A stretch of 64,000 nt of DNA, taken from contig CM055872.1 of assembly GCA_029582165.1 (NCBI GenBank), positions 3,131,582 through 3,195,581 on the forward strand, given 5' to 3'. Origin of the DNA: Portulaca oleracea (Eukaryota > Streptophyta > Magnoliopsida > Caryophyllales > Portulacaceae). The translations under genes were made by a program, and so were the position numbers. Below the pieces are notes generated by a model. The model worked only from the letters and a program-made list of their open reading frames with translations, did not search any database and had not been told where the DNA came from. Of the stretch, positions 12,287-23,121 are shown in pieces (position 1 is the stretch's first letter; the number at the start of each line of letters is the position of its first letter).

Positions 12287-12500
12287 AAAATCGACTTTAA
12301 TTTATTGCCTGACCGAACTCATCCATCCGAAACAAAAATCAACAAAACAAAAATCCCAAAAGCATAGTACATCAATAACACAACATCTTCCAAAATCACG
12401 GCTAAGTTTTCAAAACTGGCTTTAGTTTGTTGCTCGGTTAGACTCATCCATCCTAAACAAAAATCAACAAAACAAGAAGCACAAAAGCGTAGTATGTACT
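12287..12500. repeat. Two-copy tandem repeat, period about 125 bp
   Basis: ACTCATCCATCC followed by AAACAAAAATCAACAAAACA occurs at 12317 and again at 12442, with similar sequence before and after in both copies. The minus-strand ORF across it simply repeats its own translation (FCASCFVDFCLGW / FGIFVLLIFVSDG) and is not a gene. Confidence 0.75.
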
Positions 12501-12569
12501 CCAAAGTTATTTTACACATTTTGTTTATAAATGTACATTCATTCATAATTTATACACTAATCTAAGGCA

Positions 12570-12850
12570 CTGTTATTTTTCTATGGTATGTAAAGTGTGG
12601 AAATGGTATGGTATAGTAAATTGTGGAAAGCGTGGTATGTTGTTGGACAATATAGTAAGTTGTGGTAAAATATGTGGTAAGAATGATTAGTGTGGTAGAT
12701 GAGAAGAAAGAAAAGTGAGGCTAGAATAAATTATGGTTGATGTAAACTTATGGTAAAGTGTGGTATGATATATTGATATGATATTATAAGGTGCAGTACA
12801 TACGTAGTTTGTGAATAGTATGATAAATTATGGTTATCCTGGCAGAATAT
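12570..12850. mobile_element. Degraded family T element
   Basis: The left end AAGGCACTGTTATTTTTC and the GTGTGG/GGTATGG-rich interior with GATGAGAAGAAAGAAAAGTGAGG match the family T layout seen at 4701, 35570 and 45558. The right end is not recognisable. Confidence 0.45.
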
Positions 12851-13503
12851 GAGATTGTTTGGTTGCAATAATATATACCCCATGTCCTGCATTATTTATC
12901 TCCATGTCTAATAATCACATTGATATGTTCATACATCATCTTCATTAATTGTCTAGGGATATATTGGGAGGAAGATGCATATACATATATGATACTATAA
13001 CTTATGCAAAATATGTGATCTAGGGTTAAGTGTAGGTATCCCATCCTGAAAAAGAATCAAGAAAACGCCCTCGAGTCGCCACGTCCCATGCACCCCAAAT
13101 CAAAATGGGGCCCTCTAAACCCTAAAAAAAACCAGTAGTAGATCTAACAGAAATCAGTAATTAAATAAAATAGCAAATACGTAGTAATATTTGATTGCGT
13201 AGTTACGTAGTGTATCCTTTATGGAAGCAACCTCGCACGTGTATGCATACGTGTATTCAACTCCATGTACACCCGAAAGGCCCAATAGTAGTAATAATTT
13301 GCGTCCCTTCCACTTCAAACGAGCATGCATGCACGTGTCATGTGAATGGTATATGTGAACAGTGAATATGATATATGCTCTCTTCTTTCTCCCCTGTGAT
13401 CAAGGTAATCAACTTTTAATTAAACGGGGGACTAAAAATAAGTTCAAAATTTAAATAAGAAATGCCGTTTTCATCCTTAAATGAGTATTAATTTGATTAA
13501 TAT
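12851..13503. other. Intergenic DNA, no recognised feature
   Basis: Slightly less AT-rich than its surroundings at 13050-13330 but without an ORF or paired repeat that I can support. Confidence 0.4.
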
Positions 13504-13685
13504 TGTTGGAATTCAGCATAAATAAAAATGTCTCACATCGAAAAAATAAAGGGAAATGACATAGTATATAAGTCAAATGGGTTACTACCCTTAACACCAA
13601 TTGATTTTAAGATAGAACCTCACTTAACTTGTGTACCATAGGCGCCCTTGGTTGAAGTGGGTTCCTATCTTGGATCTCCCCAACA
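13504..13685 (+). mobile_element. Solo LTR, TRIM-like, 182 bp
   Basis: Starts TGTTGG and ends CCAACA, the canonical inverted ends of plant LTRs. It is flanked by AATAT (13499-13503) and AATTT (13686-13690), a 5-bp duplication with one mismatch. Inside are TCTCACATCG, a TATA-like TATATAAG (about 13565) and AATTGATTTTAAGATAGAAC. No second LTR, primer-binding site or coding region follows, so I read it as a solo LTR left by recombination. Confidence 0.7.
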
Positions 13686-14742
13686 AATTTTTCACAGTTG
13701 ATTATTTACAAATTACAATGAGTTACAATATGAAATTATCAGCATTAGAATGATATTTTACTAAAAATTAGTATAGTCTTAATTTTATATTTTAATTTAT
13801 TATAATTTGTGAGTAATCAACTGTCAAAGTTAAGTCAGATTGATACTGATTTAGGGGACCTAAGGATTAGATGGATGTTTGGTTGGTATCCAACGTTTTT
13901 TGTATTAGCTAAATAGATAGATAAGTTCTTTTTTCATTTTTCTTTCTTATTCCCCTATTTTTCTCTTCATACATTAAGAAAAACTGGGAGAAATTACTTT
14001 GCTACATTGACCAAGGTGTATTTAAAAATAACTTGTTTTTTCGTATCTAGCAATTTCAAGGGTGTTAATGTTGGACAAGCATGCCTTTATGTCAATATAG
14101 GGTTTGAATAATATAAGTAAGAAAAATACTAAGCAATCGATGGTAAAAATTTAGATATTCAAATAAGATGAGATTTCAACAATGTTACTAGCTAATTATA
14201 CTGTTATTAACAAAATTCAAATTAGTACAAGTTTAAATTAGGTTAAACTCCTATCTCATATATATATTTGCACTAGTTATAATTTCTATAAGCTAATTGA
14301 GATTTTAAACCTATATATATGAATTTATTTTTCAAAAAATATTAAGTTGAAACAAAATAATAATTAAGTAAGCAATTAGATTCAAACATGATATCACGCA
14401 TCCTCTTTACATCAACTTTTTAACATGAGATGCATTTAAAAAAATTTAATGTCTAATAATTGTAATATTAAAATGCATAATTGTAATATTAAAATGCATG
14501 GTTGTAGCCAGAGAGCTAAAGAGGGGTAAAGCGGTTCCCAACTTCCAGTAATTAAGCCGTATACATTTTGCCCTAAAAGCCGGACATTCACAGAGAGAGA
14601 GAGAGAGAGAGAGAGCTGATAAAGAGGGTTTGTTTCCCCGGAATTTCTGTAGTAATTTGATAAGCCATGCATGCGTCTTTGGGATCCATATTTCCCCCAA
14701 AAACGGGGGGGACGATCCATGTATGTTGGACAATGGTAATTA
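13686..14742. other. AT-rich intergenic DNA
   Basis: No gene. A (GA)n tract of about 24 bp lies at 14591-14614 and two copies of an ATAATTGTAATATTAAAATGCAT-like word sit at 14455-14500. Confidence 0.5.
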
Positions 14743-15036
14743 CTCACCCCGTTCTATATTAATTGTCGTATTTTATAATTTTACATATACTAATGTTTAA
14801 CTAAAAAAATTACTTATATAATTAAATATCACTATTTTTCAAGGTATTTTTCGCATATCAAGGTGTGGGTGGTGAGAGAATGTGGGTAGGAGTAGTTTTA
14901 TTGATAGGAAAAATAAAAAGTTAACATAATTATTAAAATAAAAATAATTAAGTTAGGTATTGGGAAATGGAAAACGACAATTATTTTAGAACAAACAAAT
15001 TTAGTTTAAGTGTCAACTAATATGGAACGGAGAGAG
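14743..15036. mobile_element. Stowaway MITE
   Basis: Left CTCACCCCGTTCTATATTAA and right TTAATATGGAACGG-type end (ATATGGAACGGAGAGAG) are inverted; flanked by TA at 14741-14742 and 15037-15038. About 294 bp, non-coding. Confidence 0.85.
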
Positions 15037-15358
15037 TATCACAAGGAGATGTTATGTGCTTATTCTGTCATTTTGAAAAGGTCGAAAGATGTCGAGATCA
15101 TCAGTAAAATTAGGGCACACAATTATAATATTATTTTAAATTAGTAAAAATTAATTATGGGGAACGTAAAATATTGACAGCTAGAAATGAGAAAAGTTAG
15201 TTTAATGTTTTAAATAAATAGAGACAGAGAGAGTACATGTGAACTAAAGCAATAGTATTATTACTAGGGTTGTCAAAGTTTTATAGAATATTCCCTCCGT
15301 TCCAAATTGTCATTTTGTCTAATTTTGACCATTAGTTATTCAGAAATTATAATGAGTC

Positions 15359-15778
15359 ATTCCATCCATTTTTTTATCTTTCATTTTAACTAATTTTTTT
15401 CGTTTCTAATTATCTATCATTTTATAATCCCAATAGCCTATTAATTATTAATTTTACTATTTTACCCTTGGTAATTATTGTGATACAATGAGCGCTATTA
15501 AAAAATAACAAGGACATTCTAGTAATTATGTTCGTAACTACCTCATACGTGTTAGGTACATGTTCAGTAAAACCGTGCTTTATTGATTATGTTTTGCAGT
15601 TTTTTCGTAACTAGGCATATGTCTTTTGAAGTGGGCTGCTTGCTGTTTTGTATTGCGGATTTGTTGTATGTTTCAAACTCTTTAAGCCTTTGGCTTGCAA
15701 TAATCGAAAAAAAACGTGTTAGGTACATTGGTATTAGCAAATCATCTAAAAATGACAGATAATTCCAAACAGAGGGAG
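15359..15778. mobile_element. Inner MITE nested in the outer Stowaway element
   Basis: Left side contains TTCCATCCATTTTT and TAATTATCTATCATTTTA; right side contains AAAAATGACAGATAATTCC and ends AACAGAGGGAG, the inverse of a CTCCCTCTGTT start. It interrupts the outer element and is itself interrupted at 15562. The left limit is approximate. Confidence 0.65.
15562..15713 (+). mobile_element. 5'-truncated LINE tail with perfect 15-bp target duplication
   Basis: The 152-bp insert is flanked by exact copies of ACGTGTTAGGTACAT (15547-15561 and 15714-15728) and ends in a run of A. TTTGTATTGCGGATTTGTTG, TTTAAGCCTTTGGCTTGCAA and the A-run are typical of the 3' end of a plant L1-type LINE. Too short to code. 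Confidence 0.85.
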
Positions 15779-15928
15779 TACAATATAAAATTACCTCTAA
15801 TATAATTGTTAGGAAAATATATTTTTAATGGTGGTAATTTAATATTGTAACTCATTATAATGTGTGACTAATTAACAGTCAAAATTTAGTCAAAGTGACA
15901 ATTACTTTGAAACGGAGGTAATAATATA

Positions 15929-17100
15929 AGATAGTTTCTGGTCAACCCTAAATTTCATAGTAAATTATTGCATAATTTCGGACGTATATACTAAGATAGA
16001 GAAATTTAGTATCCATCAGTTCCTTTTTCCTAATTAAACACTCATATTTTCATTCATATATGTCTTCAAACAATTGTACATATATCTACCTCAATAACTA
16101 GACTCAAAAATACATAATAATCATCTGAATATACTTAAATTCAGTTGTAGTTAAAATTGCACCAGCACAAGTGGAAAAGTATCCCGTTTAATCATACTTG
16201 TAATGGGAAAACGTTATGTTTACACAAAGAATTTAGATGCTGGAAATGGACACCTTATTATTAGGCATTAATTTTTCACTTCTTTCAATTTTTAGAATTA
16301 CTGTAACATATTTTTTACATCAACTTTATAATTTTTTTTTAAGGGGTGACCAATTCTGGGTAACTTTACTTGAAGGTAAGAACTTTATCCTTATATATGT
16401 TTGGCTGGTTCCAGGAACCTTACCATTATCTGTTCAATCAGTTCCTAAATTTTAGGAAAGTTAACCTTACCCGTTAAAACTAATTTCAGGGTCGGTTTTG
16501 GTATCCACTAATTATACGCTCATTATATTTTTTGTCATTTTCTTAGAGAAAAAAAGCTCGACATTTATTTTTCGTCCATGAACTGATTTGACATTGCATA
16601 TCCAATATTTTTTTATTTAAAAAATTATTTTTGGTTTGGTCTATATATATATATGCATAAATCAAATTACTTGATACTCACTAAACTTGGTATTAGATAC
16701 ACCAGTGGTATTACATTAATTGAGTTGACCGGTCAGCATCATGTGGAGCTTGTTGACACTTGAGAGCATGATTAGAAGTATAATGAATTATTAATTAATT
16801 AATTAAATACAGGATTAATTTTTGCGTAAGCTGACAAATTGAATATATATACCCTTGTATGTCAGAATCGTAGATAAGTTGGATTTGGGTAGGTCGGTAG
16901 ATTGACAGAAATAATTAGAATACTGCAGCAATAATCAATGAATACACATCTACTACGCCTTTAGTATTATCGATATGCATGCTTCTTTTTTCTTTTTCTT
17001 TGGCTTTTTTTATTGCAATTGATAATTAAAATATCAACGTCTTTTTAATTAAATAATCAACGTTATGACTGGTTGCGTCTGAAATTTCATTTAAATAAAA
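15929..17100. other. AT-rich intergenic DNA, no recognised feature
   Basis: No coding or paired repeats recognised. The 72-codon ORF at 16237 has no family resemblance. Confidence 0.4.
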
Positions 17101-17357
17101 TCCCTCCGTTCCATATTAACTGTGGTCTTTGGAAATTGTGTAGTCAAATTTCATAAATTTTGACCATAAATTTCTCAATATATATAATGAGCTGATATAT
17201 GAAATCACCACCATTACATTCGTAATGAAAAATACTATCATAAAAATATAATATTGTAAGTGTTAATAATATATTATGTAAAAAATTCTCAATCAAAAAG
17301 TGACATTAAAGACTGTAAAAGTCAAAATTATGACAATTAATATGAAACGGAGGGAAT
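17101..17357. mobile_element. Stowaway MITE
   Basis: Left TCCCTCCGTTCCATATTAAC and right ATTAATATGAAACGGAGGGA are inverted copies. Inner words AGTCAAATTTCATAAATTTTG and CTCAATATATATAATGAG are shared with the copies at 33346 and 47947. About 257 bp. Confidence 0.88.
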
Positions 17358-17602
17358 ACTCTTTTAAGTTTCAAATATTTTTACCTTCGCTCAAAAAGAA
17401 TCATACTGTATTAAATTATTAATAATGTTTACCACCGACGTTTGTGCATGGTTTTTTAGGAGTTGATTAAGTGAATTTTAATGAACCACTTTCTTTTTTT
17501 AGAGGGAGCTTAACTAATCACCTATTACTTTGTGTTGAAAAAAAATATTAAGGGTGTCTCAAAAATTATCATAAAATATATTATTATCAAGCGTTTTTTA
17601 AT

Positions 17603-18110
17603 GTTAATATACTGAACTTTTGAGATATTGGACAATAATGTATTGAACTTTGACCTTGGACTATAACGCACTGTATTTTGGGGGTGTTGAGCAATAATGC
17701 ACTCGGAATGATTTTGGACTTGATGGTAAACCTACGTAGCACGTGGAGTAGATTAATTGATCCAAAAATATTTAAATTCATTTCAGCTAATCCACACATA
17801 AGAAGCAAAGAGAATCAACTTTGAAAAGAGTAAAAAAACATAAAATTACATTTGTTTAAACGTGTTTCGGCCGAAAGATTGTTGTAGTTGTATAAACTCA
17901 CCTTTGTTTGTGTAAATCAGCGGACATGTCATAAATTTAGATATTATTCAACTTATTCATCTTCTTGGTCTGCCATGTAATATCGCCACCAAGTCAGTCC
18001 CATAGAAATTGATTTGGGTGCATTATTGTCCAATACCCCTCAAAATTCAGTGCATTATTGTCTAATGTCAAAATTCAGTGCATTGTTATCCAATATCCTA
18101 AAATTTCAAA
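17603..18110. mobile_element. Long-TIR foldback element, family G
   Basis: About 508 bp with inverted arms of roughly 110-150 bp. The left arm reads ATATTGGACAATAATG, CAATAATGCACTC and ATTTTGGAC; the right arm reads TGGGTGCATTATTGTCCAAT, TTCAGTGCATTATTG and CAATATCC in the opposite sense. Arms themselves contain a repeated CAGTGCATTATTG word. A partial relative is at 45885-46020. No ORF of note. Confidence 0.75.
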
Positions 18111-19289
18111 TCATATTAAATTTTCTCCGACACAACTAACCAGACTTTTTTTTAAAACAAAAATCCTTAAATAACTCTATTCAAAATTGTACAAATATTA
18201 CAGCCTAACATATCCATAAACTTTGTCTTGTTCTATAATAAAAAGCAGGGGGTAAAACAACAAGGAAAATGTCAAAATTTGCAGTTCCACCTTCTAAATC
18301 TAAATCAAGTCCAACAATTGGCTGGAATAATTTTTGGATGGTCCAAAAGCCCTGAAAAATAGTGTCATAGGACCATTGTAAATGTATATAACGTAATTTG
18401 CAGGTTGGGAGAAAGCAACAAAACAATCACAAAATGACCAGTAGATTACGATGATCAAGAAGGGTAAAAAGTAAAAAAGAAAAAGAAAAAGAAAAAGAGG
18501 TTACTACTTTTTACTCCTTTTTGTTTTGAATCTTGCCAATAATTTTACCATCTCCCTCCCACAACATTAAGATGGTTAGGCAATTGGAGTGTCAAATAAT
18601 AATAAGCTATTTATATTTAATTTATATCTAATTTATTCAAATTATTAAGTAGGTTAAAAAGTAGAAATAGAGAGAAAAACACTTTCCCTATACTATCTTC
18701 TTAAGAGTATATTTATTAAGTTGAGAATGAAATAATACCATATAAAAATATTCACGCTAACAACTAATCAAATTAAACATGAAAAAATTGACTAAATTAT
18801 AATAGGAAAAATTTAGTTGCAAACGTGCCATTGAGTTTTAAGAATAAAACGACACCTGTGGAAAAAGTTGCATGAGAGACAAATATTTGCATTTGATTAG
18901 GCAGAAACTCACTTGATTTCTCACATTATTTTGAAGAATATAAAATTTATGATCGTTACACATTTGTTATTTTGGGATGCTAAAACATAAAAATTATGTT
19001 AATTATTGGAGATTAGTTTATATTTATTGAATTAAATTTATATTTTAATTAAATAGTAAGCTAATATAAAATTAAAAAATGTAGCACACGCACATATATC
19101 AATCAATATATTTAAAATAACTATTGTAAGTGTAGTATGCCTTGCTATTAATGAAATCGATATGGTTGGTTTCAAAAAAAAACTATAGTTAAATGACAAA
19201 ATAATGGATTTATAGTGTATTGGATTTTCTACTTTGCCAAATATATTTCTCTATAAATACTAGTAATTTGTAGTGACTATTTATTTTTT

Positions 19290-19291
<2 letters not shown>
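18111..19291. other. AT-rich intergenic DNA
   Basis: No gene. (AAAAG)n occurs at 18472-18500. The minus ORF at 18205 is not recognisable. Confidence 0.45.

Positions 19292-19343
<52 letters not shown>
19292..19343. repeat. (AT)n microsatellite
   Basis: About 52 bp of perfect alternating A and T. Confidence 0.95.
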
Positions 19344-19345
<2 letters not shown>

Positions 19346-20035
19346 GAACTATCACATATACATACTATGACTAGATTTATATACCACAAAAAGTAGTTTC
19401 ATAGAATTAATATAATTTTGTAATTATTTTAAATATATTAACCTATATGACATATAGCTAAAATAGAGTATTGGAAATTATAAAAGATAAAACAGATAAA
19501 TATAAACCAATGAAATAAGTCATCTTATAGTAATAAGTTTTACAATAAAAATTTAATCTCTTATAATTAAGTAGTCATGTCAAAGCGATGAAATTAATTT
19601 TAAGTGTTCTAACTATGTAATGAAAACAAGAATCTAACTAAACAAACAATATTAATTTGGGAGGGTTTTTACCTGTGGGGGCTGGTGTTTGCAAGTAGTA
19701 GTGTTCGTGTTAATAGTTGCCTTTGTTATGATTGGGTGGGTCACCGTTTAAATACCAAGTTCGGCCTGTACAAGTCTCCATCTACAACTCTGCCTTAATT
19801 TTTATTGGTCGATTTGTTGGGTAATCCAGGTTCTTAGTTTGATTTACATTTCTTTTGTGTCGTATGTTTACGCCCCCTCGGTTTGGTTTGTATGCTTTGT
19901 TGATCGTGTGTAGGGGATCTTTGAGTGAGCTTGTTAGGTGCTTGATGGCTTCTTATCCAATAGATTTATGTGTTTGCCTTTGGATGGATGGGCATGTCTA
20001 TAGAGGATTTTGATGTTGATGTTCTAGTCTGTCTG
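19344..20035. other. Intergenic DNA; becomes GC-richer from about 19660
   Basis: From 19660 base composition changes and resembles transcribed-gene DNA leading into the TPR relic, but I could not translate a recognisable protein from it. Confidence 0.4.
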
Positions 20036-20041
20036 GAACAA

Positions 20042-20460
20042 ATGTCTCGCCCCAAACAAGCTATTATTCGTTCTCAAGACCTCAAGGAAGAAGGTAATAA
20101 GCTATTTAGGAAATGATGCTACCCAGACGCTTGCTTTGTTGTATAACAAAGTTTGTTGGTTTTGGAATGTTTGTGAACCTTTATGTGAGGAGGAAACACC
20201 AAAATATTTGACCATTGGTACCTCTTTGAGTTTGAATCTCGCTGCCTGTGCATTGAAGTTGAAAGACTATCGATAGACAATAAAATTTCGCAATGATGTT
20301 TTAAAAATTGATCTAGGAATTTTCAAAGTTTTATTCAGGAGGGTAGTAACAGTTGCTAAAATGGATAAACTAGAAGAAGCAGCATGTGATTTGGAACAAG
20401 TTCTCAAGTATGACCCCCAAAACCAGGAAATTGTTGTTGAACGTCATAAAGTTCATCAGG
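20042..20460 (+). pseudogene. Decayed TPR-protein copy
   Basis: In fragments it reads SQDLKEEGNKLFRK (then a stop), TSLSLNLAACALKLKDYR (then a stop at 20273), and MDKLEEAACDLEQVLKYDPQ. EEGNKLF, LNLAACALKL and DLEQVLKYDP are the order of helices in a tetratricopeptide repeat domain. Two in-frame stops and a poorly matching middle mean it cannot make the domain. No introns are evident across the fragment, so it may be a retro-copied or transposon-carried piece of a host TPR gene. The parent gene is unknown. Confidence 0.6.
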
Positions 20461-21400
20461 GGTGCCCGAGTAAGCATTCAGTTTCCCACGGATGTGTGTG
20501 GTCAACAAGAGATGATTACGAATATCAAAGAAGAACAAAGTGCTAACATTGAACAAGTAATGGAGGTAGATGAGGCCTCTAACCAAGAGAGGAGTGAAAA
20601 GTTTTTCGCTAGAGGGAATGTGGACGATAGGAGCATTAAACTAGACGGGGTCGGGGAGGAGCGAACTTCCCCCTTGGAAGATTGTTTTCACTCATGTTTT
20701 AGGATCCCAAGTAAATTTATGCCATGCGTAGATGGTAGGACCTGCCCAAGTTTTATGAATTCTCCGACAAATTCAAACCAGCTTACAAACCAATGTTCTC
20801 CAAGGAAGATCAATAAATTAAGTTTTCAGAAGAAATGAACCACAAATCAGTTTCTTAATTTCAATCACCTAGTTTATGAGATGTTTACTACTGGGTCACA
20901 GATTGAGTTGTACCATCCATCTAACACATGTTACATGTAAATTCGGATGGTTTTTGTTGAAAGGTCAAGTCAAGGCAAATCAGATGTATTTGATGAAGGT
21001 TATAATGAAGGGCATGAGAGTTAGGGGTAAATGAGTTTTATCATTATGATTGCAATGAAGAGATAGTGTTGCGGGAAGGTGAAACGCATCAAGAGATTCA
21101 GACTCATGATCAAGGAAATGATAGTAGCGTTCTTGCTCAAATCGTCGTATGCCAAACGGTTTGGTAATGAGAAATAGGATAGCGAAGGGATGAAGTGCTC
21201 ACCATTGACGCCTTTTTAAGGGCGCCGGTAGACGATTGGGGAACATTGGCCAGCAAAGCCAATATCTTTCCAGGAAAGAAGAAGAGGAATTGTAGGTCGT
21301 CATTAAAGGCTTATATTCGCCCAAGGCGTCGTAGATGGGGCACTAATAGTACTTGATTTTGTAACTTTTATGATAATGTGTTTGATTTTGCAGGGGATCT
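20461..21400. other. Unrecognised sequence between TPR relic and LINE end
   Basis: An ORF runs to 20838 in the same orientation (about 100 codons after the TPR piece) but I recognise no domain. The remainder to 21400 has stops in all frames. It may be cargo or body of the LINE whose 3' end follows. Confidence 0.4.
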
Positions 21401-21439
21401 TTGTGGTAGTTCTAAGGTAGAGTCTGTTAATCTTGGAGG

Positions 21440-22440
21440 ATTAGGTAGATTCAACCTACAGTCCCGATGGTGGAGAACTTTCAGGACTTAGGATCATTAT
21501 GCAAAGTGATGAGCATATTAGCAAGGATATAATGAATTGGATAAATGTTGGTTGCCAAAAGTGAAAGGCGACTTTTGAAATGTCGTTTGATAAGTGGATA
21601 CCGCTAATGTTTAAATATAAAGTCTATCATGTCATAGTAAGACCAACAATGCATGTTATATGGGTTCGAGTGTTGGATAATCAAGAGGTTACATTGTCAA
21701 CAGTTAAACGTGGCACGGATAGGCACAATTCGCTGGATTTGTGAATTCACCAAGTTGGATAGAATTAGAAATGATGTGTATCATGATAAGTTAGAGGTAA
21801 CATCTATTGAAGATAAGTTCGGGGGAATAGACTGATATGGTTTGATCATGTGTTCAAGAGGAGTGAGGATGCCCTAGTACAGAGATATGAAAAGATTGCA
21901 TTTCACTGTGGGCGTAGAGGGGCCTAAAAAGTCTAACGAGGGAGGTTATTCGTGGTGACTTGAAACACGTAGGCTTAATGAAGGACATGGCACTCGAGAG
22001 TGGTGTTTGGCAGATTAGAATCAACGTATTCGGGTGAGAAAGATAAGAGGCTTTTACTAGGTTGCTGTTAGGACGCCTTGTGCTTTCTTTGTGCGTTTTC
22101 TATGCTTTCCATGTGTTTGTGTCTTTCAGGTAGTTTTACTTTAAATGTCTATCTACCCATCGTTAAAGAATACAGGTACAAGGTGTTATTCTCTTTATTT
22201 CCATCATCATTTTCCCCCTGTTTCCAAAAATTTTTCCTTACAGTTTTCAAAAGGTTTGCTTTCGTTTTTTAAAAGGTTTGGTTACTTTGGTATATTGGAT
22301 TTGTCAGTTCTTCATGCACTATTATATATGGGGGAACGTTGTCTACATCTGAATTTTTTCAAATCTCACATTAACCAAATTACACTGGGACTTGTTATTA
22401 TTGTTGTTTTATATTGTTTACGGAGTATTATTTTTGTTTT
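21440..22440 (+). mobile_element. 3' end of an RTE-type LINE (degenerate)
   Basis: A broken reading gives IMQSDEHISKDIMNWINVGC, FKYKVYHVIVRPTMLYGFEC, WIIKRLHCQQLNVARIGTIR and LDRIRNDVYHDKLEV. These match the connection region after the reverse-transcriptase domain of plant RTE elements (phrases of the type LYG-ECW, RW-C, D-IRN-I). It is broken by stops at 21564, 21833 and others. The tail has a CT-rich stretch and TTATTATTGTTGTTTTA near 22396, as expected at an RTE 3' end. The reverse-transcriptase core and endonuclease are absent. Confidence 0.7.
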
Positions 22441-22711
22441 ACTTTAGGTCATTACATTTTTATTGAAAAATTAAAAGTCAAATATTTGAAAGTGAGATTG
22501 AAGACATAAAATGGGGACGGAGGGACGTTGAACCAAATGAAATGAATTAAAATTTGAAACTAAATACATCCACACAGTACACACACGGAACAAATAAAAA
22601 CTTTTAATTTCATTTTGTGTCCAGGTTAGCAGGGAGGGAGTGGTCTGTATACGGGGGGTGTGTCCCTCTGTTTTTACGCCGGTTGGCACCCTTAACCGCT
22701 CTCTTCCCCCA

Positions 22712-22718
22712 TTTATAT
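22712..22718 (+). promoter_or_regulatory. Likely TATA box of the AIL6-type gene
   Basis: TTTATAT in a GC-richer context (CCCCATTTATATCCC), followed about 30 bp later by CACTCATTCTC, a plausible start site. A CT-rich leader of about 375 nt (CTCTCTCTCTCTCC at 22748-22763 and more) runs to the ATG at 23122. Inference from position and composition only. Confidence 0.5.
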
Positions 22719-23121
22719 CCCTCCACATCACTCATTCTCTTCTTCCACTCTCTCTCTCTCTCCCTAACTTCTCTCTCTACTTTCTCTCTCTAGACATCCC
22801 CCAATCACCTCTCTCGGTCTCTTCTTCCTCGGGTTGTCATCCCTGTATCCCGTTAATTTGCATGCATCTGCATTCATTGCTCCTTTAATTTATTTTGTTT
22901 CCCATCTTCAACCCCTCCTTTTTCTTCCTTCTCCATCAACGTTTTCCTGACTTCTCAAAGCAACTTCGTTCGTATCGCATTTTGGTCTTCATCCTCGAAA
23001 TGGGTCTTGAGTTTTCTCGCTCTTAATCGCGCACCATTGAAGCTTTAGTTTAGTTCCTGATAGTTAGAAATCGTAGTATCTTTGAAGAAAGAAGAAAAAG
23101 GAAGAGGAAATTAGAGTGAAA

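Larger units (their letters stand above)
15291..15918. mobile_element. Outer Stowaway MITE hosting nested insertions
   Basis: Left end TTCCCTCCGTTCCAAATTGTC and right end GACAATTACTTTGAAACGG then AGG are inverted. Inner flanks also pair: ATTATAATGAGT (15346-15357) against ACTCATTATAATG (15850-15862). The middle is occupied by a second MITE, which in turn holds a LINE tail. Confidence 0.8.

Noticed and set aside
3000..22000. Possible CRISPR-like or bacterial operon structure in the long gene-poor stretch
   Set aside because: No regularly spaced identical repeats, no bacterial genes; the sequence is plant intergenic DNA.
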